Positions 14,279-21,910 of a DNA stretch of 27,084 nt are shown piece after piece. The notes beneath the pieces were generated by a model, which worked only from the letters and a program-made list of their open reading frames with translations, searched no databases and was not told the origin of the DNA. How positions within the stretch are numbered: position 1 is the first letter of the stretch; every line of letters begins with the position of its first letter. The DNA comes from BOG-908 sp964242035. Lineage in GTDB: Bacteria > Pseudomonadota > Alphaproteobacteria > Acetobacterales > Acetobacteraceae. The stretch spans positions 1 to 27,084 of the forward strand of contig CAXTCL010000026.1 in NCBI GenBank assembly GCA_964242035.1. Direction: 5' to 3'. Position numbers and translations under genes: made by a program.

Positions 14279-16168
14279 TTGCTCGACATTCAGACCTTTG
14301 ACGCCCGGCGTGGCGGGAACGTTTTGTATAAGGCGTTTACGCATCCGCTGGCGGCTGAGGCCATTGCGGCGCTCGCGGCCGAGCTGCGGGCGGCAGGGCC
14401 GTTGGCGGTGTTCGATCCTGAGGGGATAGCGGCGGCGTTGTATGCGCTGCATCCGGACATGCCGGTGCCCACCGCGTATTACGTGCAGGATGTGGCGGCG
14501 TTGGATGGTGCGCTGGCTGGGGTGGCGGCGCGGCCGGTGACGGAACTGGCGCAGTGCCGGGCTGCGACTTTGCTGATTGCGGGGTTTGAGACCGGGCGGG
14601 TAGAGGAGCGGGTAAGGGGGGTGTGCGCGGCGGGCGTGCGCGTGGTGTCTTTGGATGGGACGCGGTTGCCTGCGGCGATGTTGACGGCGCGCGGGTATCT
14701 GGACCGGCTTAATTTCGCGACCAACCATGCGTTTTTCCGCGACGAGGACGGGCGGCATACGCGGCTGACGAGTGCGAACTACTGGGCGGGGTATGGGGCG
14801 CGGGCGGTTCGGTTGTGGTTGCGGCTGTTCGGCGCGGATGGGGCGGTGCTGGCGACCTGGGAGGAGGAGTTGCCGGTGGGAGCAGGCGGGTTCTCGATCG
14901 ATAGCCGGGAGGTGCGGGCGCGGTTCGGGTTAGGGGCGTTTACGGGGCAGTTGTTTCTGCACGCCATCGGGGTGGCTGGGCATGACGTGGTGAAGTATGC
15001 GCTGGATGTCTACGGCGAGGCGGGGGAGGGGTGTGATTTGGGGTTGTCGGTGACGCATGATGCGAACGCCTGGCCGGCCGACAGGTATGCGGGTTTGCCG
15101 GCGCCCGGGTACGACGAGCGGGTGATGCTGTGGGTGCAGAACTCGCATGCGGCGGCGATCCCGGCCGGTGCGATAACGCTGGACCGGATGGGGGCGGAGC
15201 GGCCGGTGGCTCTGGCGCAGGAGGTGGCGCCGTTTGCGACGTTGGCTGTTGACGTCAGCGACTTGCTACCTGAGGTGGCCTGGCCGGCGCAGTTGGAGTT
15301 GCGCACGGGGCGGCATGTGGTGCGGCCGCGCTATGAGATCCTGAAGTCCGGGCACTCGCGTATTGCGCATGTAAATGTGGAGCGGGCGGATCTGCGGCCT
15401 GATCCTGGCATACGCACGCTGCATAATCTGTTGGGGCGTGGGTATATCCTGCCGTTCCCTGTGTTGCCGGCGGCGGAGTTCCGCACGATCGTGCAGCCTA
15501 ATCCAATGGCGGAGTGGCAGGATAGTCTGCCGTTGCGGCTGGATGTTTTTGGCGAGGACGGTCGGCTGACGGCGCAGCGGTTCCTGGGCAATCTGGGGCG
15601 GGGGCATTCGGTGGCGCTGGACCTGGCGGAGCTGGGGGCGGAGGCGGGACATGCAGAGCTGGTCTATGATTTTCGCGACGGCGGCGAGGCGGACGGCTGG
15701 ATGCATGGGTTGTTCCGCTATGAGCACCGGGTGAGCGGGCATGCGGCGGATACGAGTTTCGGGGCGCACATCTTTAATACGGCGATGACGTACAAGGACG
15801 AGCCGCAGAGTTATTCGGGGCCGCCGCCGGGATTGACGACGCGGCTGTTCCTGAAGCTGGGGATCGGGGTGCGGCGGAGTTTTGCCGTGCTGATCTATCC
15901 GGCCAGCGCGGATTGGCATGCGTTTTCCACGACGGAGCTGCAGCTGGTGGGCGGCGACGGGGAGGTTGTGGCGAGCGAGGCTTTGCGGGTTGCGTGCTCG
16001 GGGTCGGTGCTGGTTCGGCCGCATGAGGTGTTTGGGGCGGCGGCGCTGATGCGGGCGGGAGAGCGTGGGTATGTGCTGGTGCGTGACCGGACGTGCCGGT
16101 TGTTTGGGTATCATGGGTTGGATGACGGGCGGGGTGGGTTTTCGCTGGACCATATGTTTGGGTTCTGA
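14279..16168 (+). CDS. Large protein of unknown function
   Basis: A 629-residue open frame with codon use like its neighbours, so it is very probably a real gene, but I do not recognise the family. No signal peptide or membrane helix is evident. The first ~130 residues look alpha/beta (LAVFDPEGIAAAL; TLLIAGFETGRVEERVRG; RVVSLDGTR). The rest is rich in beta-strand and aromatic segments such as NAWPADRYAGLPAPGYDERVML, RPRYEILKSGHSRIAHVN, and a late SFGAHIFNTAMTY...PPPGLTTRLFLKLG stretch, suggesting stacked beta-sandwich or jelly-roll domains. The TTG at 14279 has GGAG 8 nt upstream; the TTG at 14273 is an alternative only 2 nt from the same GGAG. It follows the ELM1-family gene on the same strand, across locus 8. 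Confidence 0.7.
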   Translation: MLDIQTFDARRGGNVLYKAFTHPLAAEAIAALAAELRAAGPLAVFDPEGIAAALYALHPDMPVPTAYYVQDVAALDGALAGVAARPVTELAQCRAATLLIAGFETGRVEERVRGVCAAGVRVVSLDGTRLPAAMLTARGYLDRLNFATNHAFFRDEDGRHTRLTSANYWAGYGARAVRLWLRLFGADGAVLATWEEELPVGAGGFSIDSREVRARFGLGAFTGQLFLHAIGVAGHDVVKYALDVYGEAGEGCDLGLSVTHDANAWPADRYAGLPAPGYDERVMLWVQNSHAAAIPAGAITLDRMGAERPVALAQEVAPFATLAVDVSDLLPEVAWPAQLELRTGRHVVRPRYEILKSGHSRIAHVNVERADLRPDPGIRTLHNLLGRGYILPFPVLPAAEFRTIVQPNPMAEWQDSLPLRLDVFGEDGRLTAQRFLGNLGRGHSVALDLAELGAEAGHAELVYDFRDGGEADGWMHGLFRYEHRVSGHAADTSFGAHIFNTAMTYKDEPQSYSGPPPGLTTRLFLKLGIGVRRSFAVLIYPASADWHAFSTTELQLVGGDGEVVASEALRVACSGSVLVRPHEVFGAAALMRAGERGYVLVRDRTCRLFGYHGLDDGRGGFSLDHMFGF

Positions 16169-16174
16169 GGAGCG

Positions 16175-16309
16175 AAGGAAGGAAGGCCTTCTTTTTTAAA
16201 AAAGAAGCAAAAAACTTTTGGTCCCTGTCGGCGGATGCTGAAATTCGCGCCGACAGGGAGCAAAGTTTTTTGGTCCTTTTTTTCAAAAAAGGACTGCTTG
16301 CTTCCTTCC
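16175..16309. repeat. Palindromic element locus 9 (mixed alleles)
   Basis: The reverse module (16175-16220) is CTTC/GAAG with a loopless CTTCTTTTTTAAAAAAGAAG palindrome. The forward module (16260-16309) is GTCC/GGAC. The class I core CCCTGTCGGCG (16223-16233) pairs perfectly with CGCCGACAGGG (16248-16258) around a 14-nt loop whose sequence differs from locus 7. It lies between tandem plus-strand genes. Confidence 0.9.
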
Positions 16310-16376
16310 GAATGCGCTTTACCCGGTCGCGTTCGCCTGGATAGTGTACCATTTTGGCTTGGTTAGGGGCGCGCGC

Positions 16377-18686
16377 GTGAGGATATCAGGGCTTGTGGGC
16401 GCGGTGGCCGTGCTGGGCGTGGCGCAGCCGTGTTTTGGCCAGCAGAGCATGGCGCCGGCAGCGCAGGCTCTGACGCCGACCGCGCCTGGTGCGGCTCGCC
16501 CGGGGGCGCCTGGCGCTGCACAAGGGGCGATCGAGGACGTGATCGTGACGGCGACGCGGCGGCCGGAGCGGCTGCAGCGTGTGCCTATCAGCATCACGTC
16601 CGTGGGTGCCAAGGAGCTCAGGCAGCGCGGCACGGATGATCTGGGCGGGATTGCGCAGTTGGCGCCGGGCCTGAATTTGAACAACCAGGGCGTGGCGCAG
16701 GAAAACCCCACCATCCGTGGCGTGAGCACGGGTGCGAGCACGAACCAGGGGGCGCAGCAGGCGACGGTCGGGCTGTACCTCGATGACATACCCGCGCAGA
16801 GCGCGGCCGTGCAGGGCGGTGCGGTGGATATTCCGCTGTTCGACATACAGCGCGTGGAGGTGCTGCGCGGGCCGCAGGGGACGCTGTTCGGATCGGGATC
16901 GTTGAGCGGCGGGATACGCATATTGACCAACAAGCCGGACATGGAGACCTACGGCGGCACGGTCGATCTGACGGGCAGCGGGACGGAGAATGGCGGGGCG
17001 AACGATTCGCTGAACCTGGAAGCGAACTTTCCGATCGTGCCTGACAAGCTCGCGGTGCGTGTGGTGGGGTATGACCGGTTCGCCAGCGGGTATATCGACA
17101 ACATCGTTACGCGGCAGCGCGATGTGAACGATCTGCGGAACTGGGGCGGGCGGGTGCTGGTGGATGCACAGCCGACGCAGGCGCTGAACGTGCTGCTGAC
17201 GTTCATCCATGAGAATGCGTATGGGTCCAGCGACGGGCGGTCTATCTATGGGACGAGCAATCCGAACATCGATCCGGCGCGCGACGAGGATGCGCTGAGC
17301 GAGGCGGGGCAGTATGCGCAGTATGTCGGGTACAACCTTGCCGCGAGCTACGATCTTGGCGACGTGCAGTTGTTCGACTCGACCACGTACGCGGTCCGCG
17401 AGTCGGGCGGGTCGCTGGATTTTTCGGGCTACCAGAACCTGGTGCTGAGCCTGTTCGGGGCGCCGGCAGGGGATCTGAACAGGCCCGATGCCGGCCGCGA
17501 TTTCAGCTCGTCGGACACGTTCACCCAGGAGGTGCGGCTGGCGTCCGAGGGCGACGGGCCGCTCAAATATACCATCGGGGCGTTCTACCAGCACGTCACT
17601 GGGTCTGCGGGGCAGACGATCTTCTCCTCGCTGACGGAGAATTATCTTGGATCGTTGCTGGGCGGACCGAAGCCGGCGTTTGGTGATCTGGGCGATCTGC
17701 AGGCCACGCAGCAGCAATCCGAAGAGGCGCTGTTCGGGGAGGGCACCTACACCGCCGGCAAGTTCGATTTCACTCTGGGATTGCGGGCGAGCCGGACGGA
17801 GGTGTCGTTCGTGACGAAGACGACCGGGCTCACGTTTACCGACTCGCTGTCCTCGGTTCCTGTAGTGACGCCCGGCAGCCAAAAGGGTTACCCCATCACG
17901 CCGCGGTTTGCGGTTGATTACCGGGCGACGCCTGACCTCACGATATATGCGCAGATCTCGCGCGGCTTTCGCACCGGGGGGCCGAACCTGACTTACGGTT
18001 TCTCGCCCGGGATACCGGCCTCCTACACGTCCGACACGCTGTGGAACTACGAGCTGGGCGAAAAGGCGTTCCTGCTGGACGGGCGGCTGCGCATCAACTC
18101 GGATGTGTATTTCATCGACTGGTCCAACATCCAGATACCGACGCAGAGTTCGGCGGGAAACCTGTATATCCAGAACGCGGGCAATGCACATTCCTACGGG
18201 TTGGAGAGCGAGATCGCGGCCTCGCCCACGCGCTGGCTGGATGTGGGGACCTCGGTTTCGCTGAACAGGGCGGAGATCGCCACGAACGATCCGACGCTGG
18301 TGCGGGCCACGGGGGCGCTGGGCGTGTTCACCGGCGACAGGCTGCCGGCCGCACCGCAGTTCACCATCACGGACTACGCGCAGCTGAACTTCGACGTGCT
18401 GCGCTATCCGTCGTATTTCCGGGTGGACGAGAACTACGTGGGCGAGGAGTCCACGGACTTCGCCGACAAGGGCGCGAAGTTCGGCAATTTCAGCTTGGTG
18501 AACATGCGGGCGGGGATACATGTGGGGTCGGCGGAGATCGTGGCTTTCGTGAACAATGCGTTTGACAATAACGGGATAAACAACGCGTTGGAGGCGACGT
18601 TCGCGGACCATTTCGCGACGCAGTTGAAGTCGGCGTTCAGGAACCGGCCTTTGACGGCTGGGCTGACGTTTCGGGATTCGTTCTGA
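16377..18686 (+). CDS. TonB-dependent outer-membrane receptor
   Basis: A 769-residue receptor for active uptake across the outer membrane. It has a signal peptide (MRISGLVGAVAVLGVAQPCFG), a Pro/Ala-rich linker, a TonB box (EDVIVTA at 53-59), a plug domain with VPISITSV, PTIRGVS, VGLYLDDIP and VEVLRGPQGTLFGSGSLSGGIRI, and then alternating beta-barrel strands ending in a C-terminal Phe (LTFRDSF). It resembles the FecA/CirA-like group with an iron-siderophore or glycan ligand; the ligand cannot be read from sequence. The GTG at 16377 is preferred: AGGGG lies 7 nt upstream and the signal peptide follows at once; a GTG at 16344 would add 11 residues. No adjacent regulator or TonB genes are present. 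Confidence 0.9.
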   Translation: MRISGLVGAVAVLGVAQPCFGQQSMAPAAQALTPTAPGAARPGAPGAAQGAIEDVIVTATRRPERLQRVPISITSVGAKELRQRGTDDLGGIAQLAPGLNLNNQGVAQENPTIRGVSTGASTNQGAQQATVGLYLDDIPAQSAAVQGGAVDIPLFDIQRVEVLRGPQGTLFGSGSLSGGIRILTNKPDMETYGGTVDLTGSGTENGGANDSLNLEANFPIVPDKLAVRVVGYDRFASGYIDNIVTRQRDVNDLRNWGGRVLVDAQPTQALNVLLTFIHENAYGSSDGRSIYGTSNPNIDPARDEDALSEAGQYAQYVGYNLAASYDLGDVQLFDSTTYAVRESGGSLDFSGYQNLVLSLFGAPAGDLNRPDAGRDFSSSDTFTQEVRLASEGDGPLKYTIGAFYQHVTGSAGQTIFSSLTENYLGSLLGGPKPAFGDLGDLQATQQQSEEALFGEGTYTAGKFDFTLGLRASRTEVSFVTKTTGLTFTDSLSSVPVVTPGSQKGYPITPRFAVDYRATPDLTIYAQISRGFRTGGPNLTYGFSPGIPASYTSDTLWNYELGEKAFLLDGRLRINSDVYFIDWSNIQIPTQSSAGNLYIQNAGNAHSYGLESEIAASPTRWLDVGTSVSLNRAEIATNDPTLVRATGALGVFTGDRLPAAPQFTITDYAQLNFDVLRYPSYFRVDENYVGEESTDFADKGAKFGNFSLVNMRAGIHVGSAEIVAFVNNAFDNNGINNALEATFADHFATQLKSAFRNRPLTAGLTFRDSF

Positions 18687-18700
18687 TCATTTGTGGCTTA

Positions 18701-18859
18701 GGCAAGGAAGGCCTTCTTTTTTGAAAAAAAGAAGCAAAAAACTTTTGTCTCGTTCGCGGTCGAGGCGCTTTCGCATTTCCTGATGTGTACGGCCGCCGCA
18801 AATGCGGGTAGTAAAAGTTTTTTCCTTCTTTTTTTCAAAAAAGAAGGCCTTGCTTGCTT
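18701..18859. repeat. Palindromic element locus 10 (matched CTTC alleles) between convergent genes
   Basis: The reverse module (18701-18747) and forward module (18812-18859) both carry CTTC/GAAG; the forward one reads CCTTC instead of GCTTC next to the T6 run. The core has CGCATTT (18772-18778) pairing with AAATGCG (18800-18806). It lies between the TonB receptor stop and the stop of the minus-strand gene at 18878. Confidence 0.88.
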
Positions 18860-18877
18860 CCTTCGCCCGTCCTGGGT

Positions 18878-19399
18878 TCACTTGACCATGAGAGAGACCT
18901 GCTGGGCGCTGGGAGCGGCCTTCGAGGGCGCAGGCTCGCCTAAGCCCGCCTCCATGATCTGCCGCTTCCGGATCGCGGCGCGGCGGATGTGGGTGGTTAT
19001 GTGACGGAGGTCAGCGGGATTTATGACGTAGATGCCGTTGCGGGCGGCGTCTTTCTGGAACTCGGGGTCCAGGGTCTGCTGGCTGAGTATGCCCAGGATG
19101 ATGCCGGTCGGGGCGGATGTGGCGGTCCCGTCTTTCAGCAGCGTTGGCAGAGAGAGGGTCTCCTCGGTGTGCATGACGAGGGCCAGGGCCACGCCGTTTT
19201 TATGGGCGCGGACATACATGGGCGGTATCGGTTCCAGCAGCCTCCAACCGTTCTGCTTCAGGAAGGCTTTGGTTAGGCTGAGCTGGCGGGCGAAGGTGAG
19301 GTCGGACGGCCAGGATTCAGGACGGGCGGCGAGGCGGGCTCGGCGCCAGCCCCATGTGGCGGCCGCGGCTGCGGCGCTGGCGGTTATGGCGGCGAACAT
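18878..19399 (-). CDS. Uncharacterised protein with N-terminal hydrophobic segment
   Basis: A 173-residue product beginning with an Ala-rich hydrophobic stretch (4-18) followed by WRRARLAAR, consistent with a membrane anchor. The rest is an alpha/beta-looking domain: FLKQNGWRLLEP, VRAHKNGVALALVMH, GIILGIL, FQKDAARNGIYVINPADL. The order resembles the core of Mrr/NERD-like PD-(D/E)xK nuclease folds (helix, three strands, then a 'gvyvi.p.dL' strand), but no convincing catalytic D...ExK set is seen, so this is only a fold hint. No clear ribosome-binding site precedes the ATG at 19399. It probably pairs with the small gene 62 bp upstream on the same strand. Confidence 0.6.
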   Translation of the reverse strand: MFAAITASAAAAAATWGWRRARLAARPESWPSDLTFARQLSLTKAFLKQNGWRLLEPIPPMYVRAHKNGVALALVMHTEETLSLPTLLKDGTATSAPTGIILGILSQQTLDPEFQKDAARNGIYVINPADLRHITTHIRRAAIRKRQIMEAGLGEPAPSKAAPSAQQVSLMVK

Positions 19400-19461
19400 G
19401 GGTCGCGGCGCGGCGTGGGCGGTTCAGGGGCGGCGTGCAGGAGGGCGGGCAAGCGGGTCTA

Positions 19462-19716
19462 TCAGACGCGCTCCGGCACGCGGGCAGGGGGGGCGGCGTG
19501 GCGGATGGTGGCGGCATCTATCAGGCATTGCGGCAGCGATCGGGTGGTTATCTGGTTGCCGCCACCGGACGGCGCCGGGGGCTGCGGCTTGGGTGGTTCA
19601 GGGTCCCACGAGCCGCCCTGGGCGCGGCGGTTGGAGAGTAGGTCTCGCACGGCAAGGGCCAGGGGCACGCCGAAAGTGAGGGTGCCGCTGAGGATTATCT
19701 GGGTTCCTGGCGTCAT
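19462..19716 (-). CDS. Small single-pass membrane protein, hypothetical
   Basis: An 84-residue product starting MTPGTQIILSGTLTFGVP, with one membrane helix (about 5-24), then a basic RNRR-like turn and a Pro-rich tail. An internal ATG at 19716 is used in preference to 19764 because it places the hydrophobic helix at the N-terminus. It lies 62 bp before the gene at 19399 on the same strand and may form a two-gene unit with it. Function unknown. Confidence 0.5.
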   Translation of the reverse strand: MTPGTQIILSGTLTFGVPLALAVRDLLSNRRAQGGSWDPEPPKPQPPAPSGGGNQITTRSLPQCLIDAATIRHAAPPARVPERV

Positions 19717-19774
19717 GCGGGGCGTTCCACATACTGGGCGGTTTGGAGCCGAGCTTGGCACCAAGGCGTGCGGG

Positions 19775-19802
19775 GCGCCAGTGGAAAAGCGCCAGTGGAA
19801 AA
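19775..19802. repeat. Tandem duplication of a 14-bp unit
   Basis: GCGCCAGTGGAAAA occurs twice in direct succession (19775-19788 and 19789-19802), followed by GCGGTGG. It lies in the divergent gap between the gene at 19716 (minus) and the lipoprotein gene at 19891 (plus). Confidence 0.8.
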
Positions 19803-19890
19803 GCGGTGGTTTGCGGGTGGTTGCCGATCGTTACAGCAACCTGCCGGTCGGGGAGGGCGTTTTGCCGGTCACCGGAATATGGAGCGTGTG

Positions 19891-20013
19891 ATGAGCAGAG
19901 CGATTGCGATTATGTTGTTGCTGGCCGCGGCGGTGCCGTTGAGCGGCTGTATCGTGGCGGCCCCGGGCGGTGGTGGCGGGTGGTGCTATTATCACCCGTA
20001 TCGTTGCAGGTGA
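19891..20013 (+). CDS. Very small lipoprotein (40 residues)
   Basis: The frame encodes a lysine-free signal MSRAIAIMLLLAAAVPLSGC with a good lipobox (LSGC, Cys20), followed by a 20-residue mature peptide rich in Gly, Tyr, Cys and Pro (GGWCYYHPYRCR). GGAG lies 6 nt upstream of the ATG. Similar tiny lipoproteins ending in a WCYYHPYRC-like motif are, as I recall, common in Acetobacteraceae, but their role is unknown. Two mature cysteines besides the lipid-modified one could form a disulfide. Confidence 0.65.
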   Translation: MSRAIAIMLLLAAAVPLSGCIVAAPGGGGGWCYYHPYRCR

Positions 20014-20022
20014 GCTTTTGAC

Positions 20023-20048
20023 GAGGGGGTGCCAGGTGCACCCTCCTC
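20023..20048 (+). terminator. Hairpin downstream of the small lipoprotein gene
   Basis: GAGGGGGTGC (20023-20032) pairs with GCACCCTCCTC (20038-20048) across a 5-nt loop, 9 bp after the stop. No T tract follows, so it is a weak or Rho-assisted terminator candidate. Confidence 0.45.
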
Positions 20049-20121
20049 CGGCGTGGACGTCAGCCGGCAAGGCGGCGCGGAGATGTCCGGGTTTTCTGTC
20101 GAGGAGAACCGTCCGCCTACG

Positions 20122-20152
20122 AAAAAGCCGCCGGGGCAATGCCGCCGGCGGC
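20122..20152 (-). terminator. Rho-independent terminator of the His-rich gene
   Basis: Read on the minus strand, GCCGCCGG (20152-20145) pairs with CCGGCGGC (20134-20127) and is followed directly by TTTTT (20126-20122). This is a classical intrinsic terminator 28 bp after the stop of the gene at 20180. Confidence 0.8.
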
Positions 20153-20179
20153 TTTCATGTGACTTGAGGCCGTTACGCG

Positions 20180-20401
20180 TTACTTGGCGTGTTCCGGGCT
20201 CTTGGACTTGGCGTGCTCGGTGGTCTTGGCATGCGCCTTGGTCGTGCTCTCGTGGGCCTTCGTGGAGTGGCCGTGGGCTTCTGTGGCATGCGTGTGGGCG
20301 GCGGTGTGATCGCCCTTGTCGTGATGCTCGGCGGCGGCCTTGTGGGACTTGGCGGCCTTTTCGTGGTGTTCGGCGGCCTCGTGATGCGTGGTCTTGGGCA
20401 T
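20180..20401 (-). CDS. Small His/Ala/Lys-rich low-complexity protein
   Basis: A 73-residue product made almost entirely of His, Ala, Lys, Glu and Thr, with repeated HHE, HHD, AHTHATEAHGH and STTKAHAKTTEHAK units. It has no signal peptide and is predicted to be a charged amphipathic helix or disordered. The His content suggests metal binding or pH buffering (inference). AGGA lies 8 nt before the ATG at 20401 and a strong intrinsic terminator follows, which supports a real, separately transcribed gene. A longer start at 20464 is less likely. Confidence 0.65.
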   Translation of the reverse strand: MPKTTHHEAAEHHEKAAKSHKAAAEHHDKGDHTAAHTHATEAHGHSTKAHESTTKAHAKTTEHAKSKSPEHAK

Positions 20402-20469
20402 GTCTGGCGTCCTTTGATGATCATGCGCTTCTGTGGCGCACCGACTGGAAACGTGCGGACTCATCAGCG

Positions 20470-20502
20470 GTTGCCGAAACCGTGTGCGACGGTTCCGGCA
20501 AC
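20470..20502 (-). terminator. 14-bp hairpin after the SYLF gene
   Basis: GTTGCCGAAACCGT (20470-20483) and ACGGTTCCGGCAAC (20489-20502) are complementary except one position, with a 5-nt loop. In minus-strand RNA the odd position is a G-U wobble, so the stem is complete there, whereas plus-strand RNA would have an A-C mismatch. It is 20 bp past the SYLF stop. It lacks a T tract; it may be a terminator, processing site or an operator for the His-rich gene. Confidence 0.55.
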
Positions 20503-20522
20503 TACGTCAGAGGGAGGACGCG

Positions 20523-21215
20523 TCAGCTCAGGCTGGCGAGCGCGCGTCGCAGGGCGCTGGCCTGCGGGTTGCTGACGCCACGGCCCATGACGATCTCCGA
20601 GGTGGTGACCGGGCGGCCGTAGTAGTTGGCGTCGGCTTCGGTCTGCGGCTCGATGGCGGAGCCTTCCAGCGAGATGCCGGCATAGACGCCCGAGGAGGAC
20701 GCCCAGGTTATGACGTCCGCACCGCCATGGGTGGTGGTGGAGCCTTCGACTTCCGAGCCGAGGGTGGCGATGGCGAGGCCGGCGTCGGCGCCGATCTTGA
20801 AATGGTTGGCCATGATGGCGCGCAGCGCCTTTTCCGAGCGGATGAAGAGGATCAGCTCGCTTTCTGTGGCGCCGATCTGCAGGCCGAAGCTGCCCGACGC
20901 GATGGTGTAGAAGGCGGGGTCCGACCAGCCGTGGGCGCCACGTACCATCAGCACGGCGGTGCCGCCCTGGCCGCCGAAGAAGAAGCCGGCCTTGAAGATG
21001 CGCGGGGCGATGAAGACGGCGCGCGTGGTGGCCATCATCTGGCGGGCGTTGCCGAACTCCTTGTCACGGCGGAGGTCCTGCAGGGTGCCGAGCGCGTGGT
21101 CCACGGTGGCCTGCTGGTCCGGGCCGGCGAAGGCGGGGGTGGGCAGGGTGGCGGCGCCGAACAGGGCGCCGGCGAGGATGGTGGAGATGGCGGCCCAGCG
21201 CCTGGTGGTGGTCAT
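20523..21215 (-). CDS. Secreted SYLF-domain (YSC84-like) lipid-binding protein
   Basis: A 230-residue protein with a signal peptide (basic MTTTRRW start, hydrophobic core, TPAFA cleavage at 30) and a SYLF/Ysc84 domain covering most of the mature part: a helical N-terminus, then IFKAGFFFGGQGGTAVLMVR, GWSDPAFYTIASGSFGLQIGA and the DAGLAIATLG and YAGISLEG segments. Bacterial members are periplasmic or envelope-associated and thought to bind lipids. The start at 21215 has AAAGGA about 10 nt upstream; the frame upstream only translates repeat locus 11. An EcfG-like promoter lies ahead of it. Confidence 0.88.
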   Translation of the reverse strand: MTTTRRWAAISTILAGALFGAATLPTPAFAGPDQQATVDHALGTLQDLRRDKEFGNARQMMATTRAVFIAPRIFKAGFFFGGQGGTAVLMVRGAHGWSDPAFYTIASGSFGLQIGATESELILFIRSEKALRAIMANHFKIGADAGLAIATLGSEVEGSTTTHGGADVITWASSSGVYAGISLEGSAIEPQTEADANYYGRPVTTSEIVMGRGVSNPQASALRRALASLS

Positions 21216-21264
21216 GGTTTTTGTATCCTTTGGTTCGGCGACGGAGCGCCGGTTGACGACGGCA

Positions 21265-21290
21265 CAACCTCGTGAGCGGGGGATTGTTCC
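21265..21290 (-). promoter_or_regulatory. EcfG-like general-stress promoter for the SYLF gene
   Basis: On the minus strand GGAAC (21290-21286), 16 bp, then GGTT (21269-21266) matches the alphaproteobacterial EcfG consensus GGAAC-N16/17-CGTT except for one base, and predicts a leader of about 40-50 nt before the ATG at 21215. Assignment to the general stress response is inference from this motif. Confidence 0.4.
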
Positions 21291-21322
21291 CTTCGGCGGG
21301 CGAAAATGGCGGGATGGAGGGA

Positions 21323-21473
21323 GAAAGCAAGACCTTCTTTTCTGGAAGAAGAAGCAGAAAACTTTTGGTCTCCCGACGCGCAGCCGCTTCGGCGTTTCCT
21401 GGTGCATCCGGCTGGTGCGGATGCGAGGGGAGTGAAAGTCCTTTGGTCCTTTTCAAAGGGACTGCTTCCTTCC
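21323..21473. repeat. Palindromic element locus 11, partly decayed
   Basis: The reverse module (21323-21367) keeps the CTTC/GAAG allele with substitutions. The forward module (21434-21473) keeps the GTCC/GGAC allele but has a much shorter stem, GTCCTTTTCAAAGGGAC; both tracts shrank together so that a hairpin persists. The core contains GCATCC (21404-21409) pairing with GGATGC (21419-21424). Confidence 0.7.
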
Positions 21474-21910
21474 TAGCTCCCGCACCAGCGCGCGCAGAGC
21501 CGCCTTGAGCGGTCCGGCGCGGGTTGGGTGCGGCTTCGTCGGTGCCAGTCGGTGTCGATGAGCTGGTGGCTGGTCTTGGCGAGTTGGGCGGCGATGTCCG
21601 GCGGGAGGTGGGTTCCGGCACGGGGCGTTATCCGGGAGGGGGGGGCGGTATGAGGCAAGCTTTCCGGCTTGTTCTGGGTCGCCGGTCAGGTCTCGGGCCT
21701 TTCCGTCATGGTGCGCTCACACCGTAGGTGGTGCGGCGGGAGGCGACGATCCCTGCAATCGTGGCGGCGGACGGCGCAGGTGGGCGAGGGTCAGGGGAGT
21801 GCCCAGCGAAACGGTCATCTGGCGGCGGCTGGCGTTGTTGCCGGCGTAGCGTTGAGCATTTTTGTGTATTTCTCGTAACGTTTGCCTCGGTTTTCGGGCG
21901 GCGATGCCGG
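21474..21910. other. Gene-free stretch, possibly a decayed gene
   Basis: No open frame here has family motifs. On the minus strand fragments with protein-like character appear in different frames: PPDIAAQLAKTSHQLIDTDWHR (about 21540-21610), then in another frame PLKAALRALVREL just before locus 11, and MTVSLGTPLTLAHLRRP around 21770-21830. This could be a small gene broken by frameshifts or chance composition in GC-rich DNA. Nothing else recognisable is seen. Confidence 0.3.

Noticed and set aside
20023..20152. A riboswitch between the lipoprotein and His-rich genes
   Set aside because: The two hairpins are explained as 3' ends of converging genes; no aptamer-like pattern is seen.
21524..21727. 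Plus-strand frame in the gene-free stretch
   Set aside because: Gly/Arg-rich, no motif, no supporting start signals.
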